NCBI GenBank assembly: GCA_044344495.1
Contig: JBIJCW010000102.1
Coordinates: 1-8,133 of the forward strand
DNA length: 8,133 nucleotides
Source: CAZDUS01 sp044344495
GTDB taxonomy: Bacteria > Verrucomicrobiota > Kiritimatiellia > CAIKKV01 > CAITUY01
Reading direction: 5' to 3'
Shown in pieces: positions 1 to 5,997 of the stretch (position 1 is the first letter of the stretch; every line of letters begins with the position of its first letter). The position numbers were made by a program, and so were the translations under genes. The notes below the pieces were generated by a model. That model was given only the letters and a program-made list of their open reading frames with translations, was not told where the DNA came from and made no database searches.

Positions 1-1520
1 ATGGGGAAGGGTTCGGGGTTGATGTCGGTGATTTCCACTTTCAGGCGGCCTACGACGCCCATCAGTTTCATTTGTTCGGCCAGTTCGCCTTCGAGAAGGG
101 CGATATGGGTTGCGGGGGCGGCGGGATGGTTGAGGGTGGGGTCCATGTCCAGCCAGCGTCCGACATAGACGGAGGGCCAGGCGTGGTAATAGAACATGCC
201 GTTGTGGAGGGTAAGGCCGACCCGGATCTTGGCGGGGATCCCGGCGGCGCGCGCGAGGGCGACGAAGAGGTAGGTGTGCTCGTTGCAGTCGCCCTGGGGC
301 CTGAGAAGGACATCGAGGGCGGAGGGGAGGCTGACGGTGGGGATCTTCTCGACGTTCTTATAGATCCAGTCATAGAGGGCGAGGGAGGCGGTGAGGCTGT
401 TGGTCCAGGTGCCGGTGATGGCATGGGCGCGGTCGAGCATACGGCGGTCATCGCTCTGGATGAAGGCGGAGGCGGCAAGGAAGGGTTTGACCTCGGCGGG
501 CAGGTTGCCGGGCGGCAAGCCGGTGGTGGGTAGAGTGTCGGCCCGGACGAGCAGGCGGGTGACATCACCGGTGGCGGAGAGGATGGATTGGCGTTGAGTT
601 TCGAGGCCCGCGGTTTGCAGTGGGGCCCCGGTGAGGGTCAGGAGGGCGGAATGGGCTGAAGCGAGGCGGTCCGCGGGGCCGGTGACGGGAACGGCGAGGG
701 AGGTAAGCATGTCACCGGAGATCGCGGACTTCCCGAGGGAGAGGGCTTCATCGGCTGTGCAGGCTTCCATGACCCATCCGAAGAGGGTTTCCTGGCGGAG
801 GAGTTTACCGTCCGAATCCACCCAGGAGAGGGTTTCCATACCCTCCAGGGAGGCGGAGAGGACGGTGGCTTCTATGTCGGTTTGAGCGTGGTGGAGGGAT
901 TCGCGGCGCAACGAGCGGATGGTGACGTTCTGGGAGGAGAGGGTCATGGGATTGAACATGCGCAGGGTGATGTGGCGGCCTGGGGGGAGTGACTTCAGGG
1001 AGACCTCGGTCATGGGGGAGTAGAGAATGGCGTCGTCGGGGATGGTGATCTTCTGGCGGCGGAGGGTGTTCTGCCCCTTGACCTTGCAGTCGAAAAGGTT
1101 GTCCCGGAGGCGAGCGCCCTCGACGGCGATGGAGTAGCCGGTGGAGGAGAGGACGAAGGAGAAGGTCTGGAGATGGTACATGGCGTCCACGGTGGCGCGG
1201 GCAGTGACAGCGATGCGCTGGTTGCTGCCCATGACGTTCATCTGGAGGATGGTGCGGTTGTTGATCTGGTACAGGCGGACCGCGTTGCTTTCGTTCACGT
1301 CCACGCTGGTGTTGCTGTAGCCGATTTGTTTGCCCTGGAAGGAGATTTTCATCCACTGGTCCATGACCATGACGCCGCGGGAGAAGAAGGCGCGGTAGCC
1401 GGTGCCGGCGGAGGAGAGGAGGCCGGGATAGGCTTCGGAGAGGATGAGCCATCCCATGGTGGCCGCCCAGAGGGTGATCGTGGCGATCACGAGGAGGTTC
1501 CGTTTGAGACGCGGGGTCAT
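1..1520 (-). CDS. Membrane-anchored transglutaminase-like protein (C-terminus beyond left edge)
   Basis: This frame is open from the ATG at 1520 to the left edge, giving at least 506 residues with no stop, so the gene is partial at its 3' end. A short basic N-terminus (MTPRLKR) is followed by one hydrophobic segment at about residues 8-26, which predicts an inner-membrane anchor or uncleaved signal with the rest outside the cytoplasm. Residues about 50-390 match nothing I recognise and look beta-rich. A transglutaminase core follows: the nucleophile Cys412 in GDCNEHTYLFVALARAAGIP, His446 in YYHAWPSVYV and Asp460 in WLDMDPT, in the order and context of the Cys-His-Asp triad. The family includes proteases and amide-forming enzymes; the substrate here cannot be told. 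The start overlaps the stop of the upstream HAD gene as ATGA, so translation is probably coupled. Family call is firm; biological role is unknown. Confidence 0.88.
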   Translation of the reverse strand, partial: MTPRLKRNLLVIATITLWAATMGWLILSEAYPGLLSSAGTGYRAFFSRGVMVMDQWMKISFQGKQIGYSNTSVDVNESNAVRLYQINNRTILQMNVMGSNQRIAVTARATVDAMYHLQTFSFVLSSTGYSIAVEGARLRDNLFDCKVKGQNTLRRQKITIPDDAILYSPMTEVSLKSLPPGRHITLRMFNPMTLSSQNVTIRSLRRESLHHAQTDIEATVLSASLEGMETLSWVDSDGKLLRQETLFGWVMEACTADEALSLGKSAISGDMLTSLAVPVTGPADRLASAHSALLTLTGAPLQTAGLETQRQSILSATGDVTRLLVRADTLPTTGLPPGNLPAEVKPFLAASAFIQSDDRRMLDRAHAITGTWTNSLTASLALYDWIYKNVEKIPTVSLPSALDVLLRPQGDCNEHTYLFVALARAAGIPAKIRVGLTLHNGMFYYHAWPSVYVGRWLDMDPTLNHPAAPATHIALLEGELAEQMKLMGVVGRLKVEITDINPEPFP

Positions 1521-2173
1521 AACGGAAGCGTGGCTTCGGTGAGGTGGCGATAGACGGCGTTCATGTCGGGGATGATCGGGCAAGGGCATTGGCTGAGTTT
1601 GGCGACGGACTGATGGCCGCCGGTCATGAGCAGGCAGGCGATGCCGAGGGAATTGGCGACTTCGGCGTCGTGGGTGGTGTCGCCTATGAGGAGGGTTTGG
1701 TTGCGGGGCAGGGCGGTGTCGTTGAGCATGGCATGGCCGAGGGAGAGTTTGGAGTGGGCGTAGAGGTCGGAGAGGCCGTAGACATGATCGAAGCAGCCGA
1801 GGATACCGCGTTCATCCATCATCCGGCGCAGGAGGGTCAGTTCGCAGGCGGAGAGGACGGAGAGGGAGAGGCCGGCGGCGCGGCATTGGTCGAGGGCCTC
1901 GAGGGTGCCGGGGCGGAGGGTGGTGTCGGCGGAAGCGATGGCGTAGACCTCGTGGTATTCGGTGGCGAGGCCGTGCCAGTCTTCCATATCGAGATTGAAG
2001 CCCAGTTTGAGGTAGTAGTTGCGGACGGGGAAATCGAAGATATCGCGGTACTGGTCACGGGTGACGGTGGGCAAGTGGCGGCGTTCCAGCAGGACATTAA
2101 TGGCATCGACGCAGGCCTGGACATCGTCCAGCAAGGTTCCATTCCAATCCCAAATGATATGGCGTACAGGCAT
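1517..2173 (-). CDS. HAD-superfamily hydrolase (phosphoglycolate phosphatase-like)
   Basis: This 218-residue soluble protein carries all four HAD motifs. Motif I is DWNGT with nucleophile Asp9, motif II is Ser108 in VLSAC, motif III is Lys142 in SKLSLGH, and motif IV is GDTTHD with Asp165 and Asp169 for magnesium. Residues about 15-90 form the helical cap expected of a subfamily I enzyme. The usual second aspartate of DxDGT is Asn11, a variant that I know from a recurrent DWNGTLLDD group of HAD proteins. The likely reaction is hydrolysis of a small phosphate ester in the cytoplasm; the substrate cannot be predicted. It is the middle gene of an operon, after the 54-residue membrane protein and overlapping the transglutaminase gene by ATGA. 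The start at 2173 fits the family N-terminus, although the strongest Shine-Dalgarno sequence lies unusually far upstream. An equally long antisense frame at 1544-2200 is a shadow. Confidence 0.9.
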   Translation of the reverse strand: MPVRHIIWDWNGTLLDDVQACVDAINVLLERRHLPTVTRDQYRDIFDFPVRNYYLKLGFNLDMEDWHGLATEYHEVYAIASADTTLRPGTLEALDQCRAAGLSLSVLSACELTLLRRMMDERGILGCFDHVYGLSDLYAHSKLSLGHAMLNDTALPRNQTLLIGDTTHDAEVANSLGIACLLMTGGHQSVAKLSQCPCPIIPDMNAVYRHLTEATLPL

Positions 2174-2191
2174 AAGGCGGGTGTTGTTGAA

Positions 2192-2198
2192 ACCTCCT
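2192..2198 (-). promoter_or_regulatory. Distant Shine-Dalgarno sequence before the HAD gene
   Basis: The minus strand reads AGGAGG here, a near-perfect ribosome binding site, but it ends about 19 bases before the ATG at 2173, where 5-9 is usual. The frame between them encodes GGFNNTRL and has no ATG, GTG or TTG, so no standard alternative start fits better. It may still serve the HAD gene, or the HAD start may rely on local structure. Confidence 0.4.
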
Positions 2199-2207
2199 AA
2201 CCAGTCC

Positions 2208-2372
2208 TCACTTGTCGTGGTGCTGGCAGTTTTCCATCCTTACATGAGTCAAGGCGTGCTCGAGTTCCCCGACCCTGTTCTGAAGATCGGCCAGAAGGAA
2301 GCTGACGCCGACGACGTAGGTGATGATGGCGATAAGCAGTAATATCTTATAGACGGGTTTGATCTCTTTCAT
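2208..2372 (-). CDS. Small single-span membrane protein with short coiled coil (54 aa)
   Basis: The reading frame from the ATG at 2372 to the TGA at 2208 encodes 54 residues. The N-terminus MKEIKPVYK is basic, residues about 8-27 are strongly hydrophobic (YKILLLIAIITYVVGVSFLL), and residues 30, 34, 37, 41 and 44 (L, V, L, L, V) follow a 4-3-4-3 heptad spacing, which predicts a short coiled coil just after the membrane. The tail ENCQHHDK has a Cys and two His. By the positive-inside rule the C-terminus should lie outside the cytoplasm. The layout recalls FtsL/FtsB/DivIC-type bitopic proteins but is much shorter, and I see no homology to name. A GAGG sequence lies 5-6 bases before the start and a plausible promoter lies upstream. 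It stands 34 bases ahead of the HAD gene and is probably the first gene of that operon. Confidence 0.72.
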   Translation of the reverse strand: MKEIKPVYKILLLIAIITYVVGVSFLLADLQNRVGELEHALTHVRMENCQHHDK

Positions 2373-2398
2373 TGTTGCCTCACTGTCCTTTTGTCTCT

Positions 2399-2427
2399 GT
2401 TGTACGCCATCATCCGCATGTATTCAA
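2399..2427 (-). promoter_or_regulatory. Candidate sigma70-like promoter for the small membrane protein-HAD-transglutaminase operon
   Basis: On the minus strand a TTGAAT box (2427-2422) is followed after 17 bases by TACAAC (2404-2399). These match four of six consensus positions each, with optimal spacing. Transcription would start near 2392, giving a leader of about 20 bases before the ATG at 2372. The final T of the -10 box is missing, so this is a moderate candidate read by eye. Confidence 0.35.
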
Positions 2428-2438
2428 GTCCAGTTGCG

Positions 2439-2457
2439 TGTCACTCACAGGTTGACA
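2439..2457. repeat. Inverted repeat TGTCA-N9-TGACA in the divergent intergenic region
   Basis: Perfect 5-base arms at 2439-2443 and 2453-2457 are separated by 9 bases. The right arm lies inside a TTGACA box (2452-2457) that could be the bioF -35 element, so a dimeric regulator bound here could block that promoter. The sequence does not match the proteobacterial BirA operator I know (TTGTAAACC-spacer-GGTTTACAA). Arms this short can arise by chance. Confidence 0.25.
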
Positions 2458-2480
2458 GGTGGCGGGAGGCTTTGCAGGAT
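2452..2480 (+). promoter_or_regulatory. Weak candidate promoter for bioF
   Basis: A perfect TTGACA (2452-2457) is followed after 17 bases by CAGGAT (2475-2480), which matches the -10 consensus at only three positions. If used, transcription would begin at about 2487, directly on the ATG at 2488, giving a leaderless or nearly leaderless message. The AGGAT could equally be part of a ribosome binding site for a longer transcript. Confidence 0.25.
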
Positions 2481-2487
2481 ACGGGCC

Positions 2488-3660
2488 ATGCCAATCAGTG
2501 AAGCATGGATTGAGGAGGAGCTTGCCGGGCGCCGGGTGGCGGGACTGGAGCGTCTGCCTTTGGTATTTGAGGCGGTGGGTGCGCATGCGCGGCACGCCGG
2601 GGCGGGCGTATTGAATTTCGCAAGCAACGACTATCTTGGGCTGGCGGGGGATGCGCGGGTGGTGGAAGGAGCCATGGCGGCGTTGCGGGAGTGGGGGGCC
2701 GGGGCGACGGCGTCGCGTCTGGTTGCGGGGACGCTGGAGTGTCACGAGCGGTTGGAGGGGCGGTTGGCGGCATTCAAGGGGTATGAGGCCGGACTGCTGT
2801 TTGGCAGCGGCTACAGTGCCAATGCGGGGATTGTGGGGGCGGTTGCCGGACGGGGTGATCACCTTTATGTTGACCGGCTGGCGCACGCCAGTCTGCTGGA
2901 TGCGTCCACGCTGAGTCGTGCGACGCTGCACCGGTTCCGTCATAATGACACGGAGCATCTGCGCGAATGTCTGGCGCGGAGTTCATCAAAGGGGGGGCGT
3001 CGCCTGATTGTCACAGAGTCGGTGTTCAGCATGGACGGGGATCTGGCGCCGCTGGCGGCGATGGCGGCGTTGGCCGGCGAGTATGGGGCGATGATGCTGG
3101 TGGACGAGGCGCATGCCACGGGGGTGCTGGGGCCGGGTGGGGCGGGGTTGATCGCGGCTTGCGGGGTTCAGGGTCAGGTGAACCTGGCGATGAGTACGTT
3201 GAGTAAGGCGCTGGGGGGGTACGGGGGTTGTGTGTGTTGTTCGGGGCCGATGCGATTGTGGCTGGTGAATCAGGCCCGGTCGTTCATTTACTCCACGGCG
3301 GTGCCGCCGGCGATGGTGGGTGCGGCTTCAGCGGCGCTTGATGTGCTGGGGCGGCATCCGGACCTCGGGGCGCAGGTGCTGGCGAAGGCCGAACGGTTAC
3401 GGGGGTTGTTGCGGGCCGGCGGGTTGGATACCGGGCTATCGGCGAGTCAGATTGTTCCGGTGATGGCGGGGGATAACCACCGGGCGGTACGGATGCAGCA
3501 ACGCCTGCTGGAGGAGGGTATCCTGGCGGTGGCGATCCGTCCGCCGACGGTGCCGGTGGGGACAGCGCGCCTGCGGTTCTCGGTGACGGCACGGCATACG
3601 GATGAGGATATAATCCGGGCGGCGGAGGCTTGTGTCCGGGCGGCGCGGGAGGAGTGGTGA
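2488..3660 (+). CDS. bioF: 8-amino-7-oxononanoate synthase
   Basis: BioF condenses pimeloyl-ACP or pimeloyl-CoA with L-alanine, using pyridoxal phosphate and releasing CO2, to give 8-amino-7-oxononanoate in biotin synthesis. The 390-residue product is close to the usual length of about 385. Alpha-oxoamine synthase landmarks are in order: NFASNDYLGL (43-52), GSGYSAN (106-112), His133 in LAHASLLD for ring stacking, SVFSMDGDLAPL (178-189), DEAHATGVLG (206-215) and the cofactor lysine Lys240 in STLSKALGGYGG. The sister enzyme Kbl (2-amino-3-ketobutyrate ligase) shares this fold, but the bioD directly downstream decides for BioF. The frame is open back to 2359, but I prefer the ATG at 2488: AGGAT lies just before it, MPISEAW begins like a normal BioF, and the longer version would add an unrelated 43-residue leader across the promoter region. 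Confidence 0.95.
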   Translation: MPISEAWIEEELAGRRVAGLERLPLVFEAVGAHARHAGAGVLNFASNDYLGLAGDARVVEGAMAALREWGAGATASRLVAGTLECHERLEGRLAAFKGYEAGLLFGSGYSANAGIVGAVAGRGDHLYVDRLAHASLLDASTLSRATLHRFRHNDTEHLRECLARSSSKGGRRLIVTESVFSMDGDLAPLAAMAALAGEYGAMMLVDEAHATGVLGPGGAGLIAACGVQGQVNLAMSTLSKALGGYGGCVCCSGPMRLWLVNQARSFIYSTAVPPAMVGAASAALDVLGRHPDLGAQVLAKAERLRGLLRAGGLDTGLSASQIVPVMAGDNHRAVRMQQRLLEEGILAVAIRPPTVPVGTARLRFSVTARHTDEDIIRAAEACVRAAREEW

Positions 3661-3661
3661 C

Positions 3662-4312
3662 ATGAAGGGTGTATTTGTCACAGGCACGGACACGGGTGTG
3701 GGCAAGACGGTGGTGGCGGCCGGATTGTTGTTGGCGTGGCGGGAGGCGGGGATCAACGCCGCGCCGATGAAGCCGGTGCAGACGGGGTGTACGGGGCGGG
3801 GAAAAGCGATGAGGGCGCCGGATCTGGATTTATGTCTCAGGGTGGCGGGGCTGGAGGTAACGGGACGCGAGTATGAGTGGATGGCGCCCTACCGGTTCCG
3901 TCCGGCATGCTCGCCGCATCTGGCGGCGGCCCGGGCGCGGCGGGGCATTTGCGTTCCGGATATCCGGAAGGCGGCGGGGATGTTGTTGCGGCAATATGAC
4001 CGGTTGGTCGTGGAGGGGGCTGGCGGGGTGATGGCGCCCATCGGGGGAGGGCGGACGATGTTGGACATCATGCAGGCGTTGGGCTATCCGGTGGTGGTGG
4101 TGGCCCGGCCGGGACTCGGCACATTGAACCATACGCTGTTGACGCTGGAAGCGGTGCGCAGGCGGGGCTTGCGTGTGCTGGGGATTGTTGTCAATCAATC
4201 GGTGCCGGGACGGATGGGGTGGATTGAAAAGGACAACGCGAGGGCGATCGGGGAGCTGGGTAAAGTGCCGATTCTGGCGGTTGTTCCGTATGGAGGCCGG
4301 GAATCCGGATGA
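3662..4312 (+). CDS. bioD: Dethiobiotin synthetase
   Basis: BioD closes the ureido ring: it carboxylates 7,8-diaminononanoate with CO2 and ATP to form dethiobiotin. The 216 residues compare with about 225 in the E. coli enzyme. The signature P-loop GTDTGVGKT spans residues 8-16, followed by KPVQTG (37-42, with the catalytic lysine), SPHLAA (84-89), VEGAGGVMAPI (117-127), RPGLGTLNHTLLT (149-161) and GIVVN (174-178). The start at 3662 lies one base after the bioF stop and has a strong GGAGGAG ribosome binding site about 7 bases upstream, inside the end of bioF. The frame extends further upstream to 3632, but that would delete the normal N-terminus logic by adding 10 residues before the first beta strand. 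The stop overlaps the start of the 3D lipoprotein gene as ATGA. The preceding step (BioA or equivalent) and the following one (BioB) are not in this window. Confidence 0.95.
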   Translation: MKGVFVTGTDTGVGKTVVAAGLLLAWREAGINAAPMKPVQTGCTGRGKAMRAPDLDLCLRVAGLEVTGREYEWMAPYRFRPACSPHLAAARARRGICVPDIRKAAGMLLRQYDRLVVEGAGGVMAPIGGGRTMLDIMQALGYPVVVVARPGLGTLNHTLLTLEAVRRRGLRVLGIVVNQSVPGRMGWIEKDNARAIGELGKVPILAVVPYGGRESG

Positions 4313-4752
4313 GGAATGGGTTACGGTTCCTGGTTCCGGCCGGACTGCTGATGGTGTTGGCGGGGTGTGCCACGGTACGGCCCCCGGCTGGGGCGCGGGC
4401 GGTGGAGCGAACCCTGCTGACAACAGGGTACTGCGCCTGCGGCACCTGTTGTGGATGGCACCGTAATTGGCTTGGGCGCCCCGTGTATACGTCAGGCGTG
4501 ATGGAGGGGCGGCGCAAGGCGGTGGGGGTGACGGCCAGCGGGGCCAGTGCGCGGAAAGGGACGATTGCCGCGGACACACGGTTGTATCCATTCGGGACCG
4601 TGATGTATATCGACGGTTATGGATACGGCCGGGTTGAGGACTGCGGCGGGGATATCAAGGGCGAACACGTGGATCTGTTTTTCCGGACGCACGAGGAGGC
4701 GCTGGAGTGGGGGCGGCGGTATCGGCGGGCGCGGGTGTGGTTCGGCCTTTGA
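4309..4752 (+). CDS. 3D-domain lipoprotein (MltA/YabE-like double-psi beta-barrel)
   Basis: The 147-residue product starts with a lipoprotein signal peptide: basic MRNGLR, a hydrophobic core, and the lipobox LAGC with Cys20 as the lipidated residue. The mature part is a 3D (three-aspartate) domain with Asp89 in AADTRLYPFGT, Asp111 in RVEDCGGDIKG and Asp122 in HVDLFF. These are the acidic residues that define the barrel shared by MltA-type lytic transglycosylases and YabE/YocH-type cell-wall proteins. The segment TGYCACGTCCGWH (39-51) resembles the TAYC-x-C-x2-C segment seen at the start of many stand-alone 3D domains and adds four clustered cysteines. A peptidoglycan-cleaving role at the envelope is inferred. 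Translation is probably coupled to bioD through ATGA, although no metabolic link is evident. The last 98 bases overlap the pseudopilin gene on the other strand. Confidence 0.88.
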   Translation: MRNGLRFLVPAGLLMVLAGCATVRPPAGARAVERTLLTTGYCACGTCCGWHRNWLGRPVYTSGVMEGRRKAVGVTASGASARKGTIAADTRLYPFGTVMYIDGYGYGRVEDCGGDIKGEHVDLFFRTHEEALEWGRRYRRARVWFGL

Positions 4753-5443
4753 CCGGCTGGTTTGTTCTGGCGGGCGCGGGGATATTGTTGCCGGCGGGGA
4801 TGAAAACGATGAGGGATGCCGTTTCGGTGGCGCGGGCGCCCTGCCAATCCAGCCGGACCCTGGCCGCGCGCGGAACGAGGTGTGCCGTGGTTGACTTCCA
4901 GCGATTCGTCCAGCCATTTGAATCCAGCACTTTGACCTCGAAGCCCAGAACGTCATGGATCAAGGCATTCGAGACGGGTTGGGCCATGGCGTCGGGGCCC
5001 CAGAGCGTCACGGATTCCCGGAAGAGTGTGGCGGCGGGCGGAGCAAGCGGGTTGTCCTGGAGGCGGTAGCACAGTCGGGTGATGGTCATTTTGGGGAGGC
5101 TCTGGTCGCCGGGTGGGATATTAGCGGTGTGGAAGGTGAGGGTGGATTGGAAGCGGCCTTCGAGGCCGACCGGGACGCTCTCCAGGTCAAACGTGGGGTC
5201 ATTGGTAAAGGCGGCCTGGAGGGAGGAGGTCAGATCATGCCGGATGGAGTCGAGGGCGGTGGTGATCTCGCGATGGCGGGGGTCGCCCAGGCGGCGGAAG
5301 GAGCCGGCGAAGGTGAAATAGATGGAAAGCGCGACGGTCAGGACGAGGGTGGAGACGGACAGGGCGACCAGGATCTCGATCAAGGTCATTCCGGATTTGA
5401 CGGGCGTGACGTGGGGGGCCGGGGGCGTACTGCCGGGGCTCAT
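4655..5443 (-). CDS. GspJ/PulJ-like minor pseudopilin with prepilin N-terminal signal
   Basis: A class III prepilin signal is clear: an 18-residue leader ending in KSG, then MTLIEILVALSVSTLVLTVA with Glu23 at position +5, the residue needed for assembly and N-methylation. Prepilin peptidase should cut after Gly18. The following hydrophobic helix runs to about residue 47. The body ending in GFEVKVLDSNGW, a Trp, then PRAARVRLDW follows the pattern of GspJ-type minor pseudopilins, which sit at the tip of type II secretion pseudopili. Other pseudopilins and a secretion machine are not in the window. Residues 221-262 form a Pro/Ala/Thr-rich tail, most of which lies where this gene overlaps the 3D lipoprotein gene. 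The start overlaps the FHA gene stop as ATGA. The prepilin class is very secure; the exact GspJ assignment is likely but less certain. Confidence 0.85.
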   Translation of the reverse strand: MSPGSTPPAPHVTPVKSGMTLIEILVALSVSTLVLTVALSIYFTFAGSFRRLGDPRHREITTALDSIRHDLTSSLQAAFTNDPTFDLESVPVGLEGRFQSTLTFHTANIPPGDQSLPKMTITRLCYRLQDNPLAPPAATLFRESVTLWGPDAMAQPVSNALIHDVLGFEVKVLDSNGWTNRWKSTTAHLVPRAARVRLDWQGARATETASLIVFIPAGNNIPAPARTNQPVKGRTTPAPADTAAPTPAPPRASGKTDPRVRP

Positions 5444-5934
5444 GAATTGAAGATGTTCTTAACGAAGTAAACGAGGGCGATCAGTGCCAGAAGAATCAGT
5501 ACCCCGGTGATGATGATCCAGGGTTTGCGGCTGTCGCGACGCGAGCCGAACGGGGAGGCGGTGTGGAACGACATGGGTGTGGTCATGGGTTCCGACGTGG
5601 TTTCGATTCTGGCGGTATCGTGGAGGGTGGATTCCGGGACTTCGACGTCTTGGCCGTCGAACATGAGTTCGATGCCGCCCACCTGGATGATGTCTTTCGG
5701 GCGAAGGGGGATTTTGAGGATGGGGGCCCCGTTCAGGCGGGTGCCGTTTGTGGAGCCGAGATCGACGAGGGTATACTTACGGTCTTCGCGGAGGATGCTG
5801 CAATGGCGTCCTGAGATGGCGTTGTCCTCAAGGGGGACGTGATTCTGGGCGTTGCGACCAAGGAATGTTTCCTCGCGGGTAATCTCGAATTTCTGGCCCT
5901 TGACGGTACTGGACATTCCAATCAGAACTGCCAT
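5440..5934 (-). CDS. FHA-domain protein with C-terminal membrane anchor
   Basis: FHA domains bind phosphothreonine peptides and act in Ser/Thr kinase signalling or secretion control. Here the domain fills residues about 20-95, with the key landmarks FLGRNAQNHV (Gly26-Arg27), ISGRHCSI (Ser41, His44) and DLGSTNGTRLNG (Asn63), so the phosphopeptide pocket looks intact. A Thr/Ser-rich linker follows (about 103-130), then RRDSRK and a single membrane span at about 139-158 close to the C-terminus. This predicts a tail-anchored protein with the FHA domain in the cytoplasm. The 164-residue start at 5934 is chosen because AAAGGAA lies 6 bases before it; a GTG at 5976 would add 14 residues but falls within the candidate promoter. 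The ATGA overlap with the pseudopilin gene makes a two-gene operon. No kinase is visible in the window. Confidence 0.9.
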   Translation of the reverse strand: MAVLIGMSSTVKGQKFEITREETFLGRNAQNHVPLEDNAISGRHCSILREDRKYTLVDLGSTNGTRLNGAPILKIPLRPKDIIQVGGIELMFDGQDVEVPESTLHDTARIETTSEPMTTPMSFHTASPFGSRRDSRKPWIIITGVLILLALIALVYFVKNIFNS

Positions 5935-5940
5935 ATAGAA

Positions 5941-5947
5941 TTCCTTT
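5941..5947 (-). promoter_or_regulatory. Ribosome binding site deciding the FHA gene start
   Basis: The minus strand reads AAAGGAA, 6 bases before the ATG at 5934. No comparable site precedes the alternative GTG at 5976, so the shorter FHA protein is preferred. Confidence 0.7.
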
Positions 5948-5966
5948 GTTGTGTTGGGACGGATGA

Positions 5967-5995
5967 ATAGTGCCACGATCGCGGAGGTGTGTCAA
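5967..5995 (-). promoter_or_regulatory. Candidate sigma70-like promoter for the FHA-pseudopilin operon
   Basis: A perfect TTGACA (5995-5990) is followed after 17 bases by CACTAT (5972-5967), which matches the -10 consensus at three positions including the important second A and final T. Transcription would begin near 5960, giving a leader of about 25 bases before the FHA start at 5934 and excluding the GTG at 5976. Confidence 0.42.
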
Positions 5996-5997
5996 TT

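Noticed and set aside
68..1553. Several open frames on both strands over the left region (such as 68-568, 72-533, 805-1452 and 1173-1553)
   Set aside because: All are Pro/Ser/His-rich or Gly-rich shadows of the transglutaminase-like gene, which has a membrane anchor and a full catalytic triad in its own frame.
1544..2200. Plus-strand open frame of 218 codons opposite the HAD gene
   Set aside because: It mirrors the HAD gene, has a Gly/Val/Glu-rich composition typical of antisense in GC-rich DNA, and shows no motifs, while the minus strand has all four HAD motifs.
2359..2487. Longer N-terminus for BioF starting at 2359
   Set aside because: The extra 43 residues resemble no BioF leader, overlap the divergent promoter region, and lack a good ribosome binding site.
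2410..2958. Minus-strand open frame of 182 codons opposite the bioF start
   Set aside because: Low-complexity composition rich in Arg, Pro and Gln, no motifs, and it lies over the securely identified bioF.
3830..4591. Minus-strand open frame of 253 codons opposite bioD and the 3D gene
   Set aside because: Rich in Pro, Arg and His with no recognisable domain; both genes on the plus strand carry clear family signatures.
4955..5470. Plus-strand open frame of 171 codons opposite the pseudopilin
   Set aside because: Gly/Glu/Asp-rich antisense pattern; the minus frame has an unmistakable prepilin signal.
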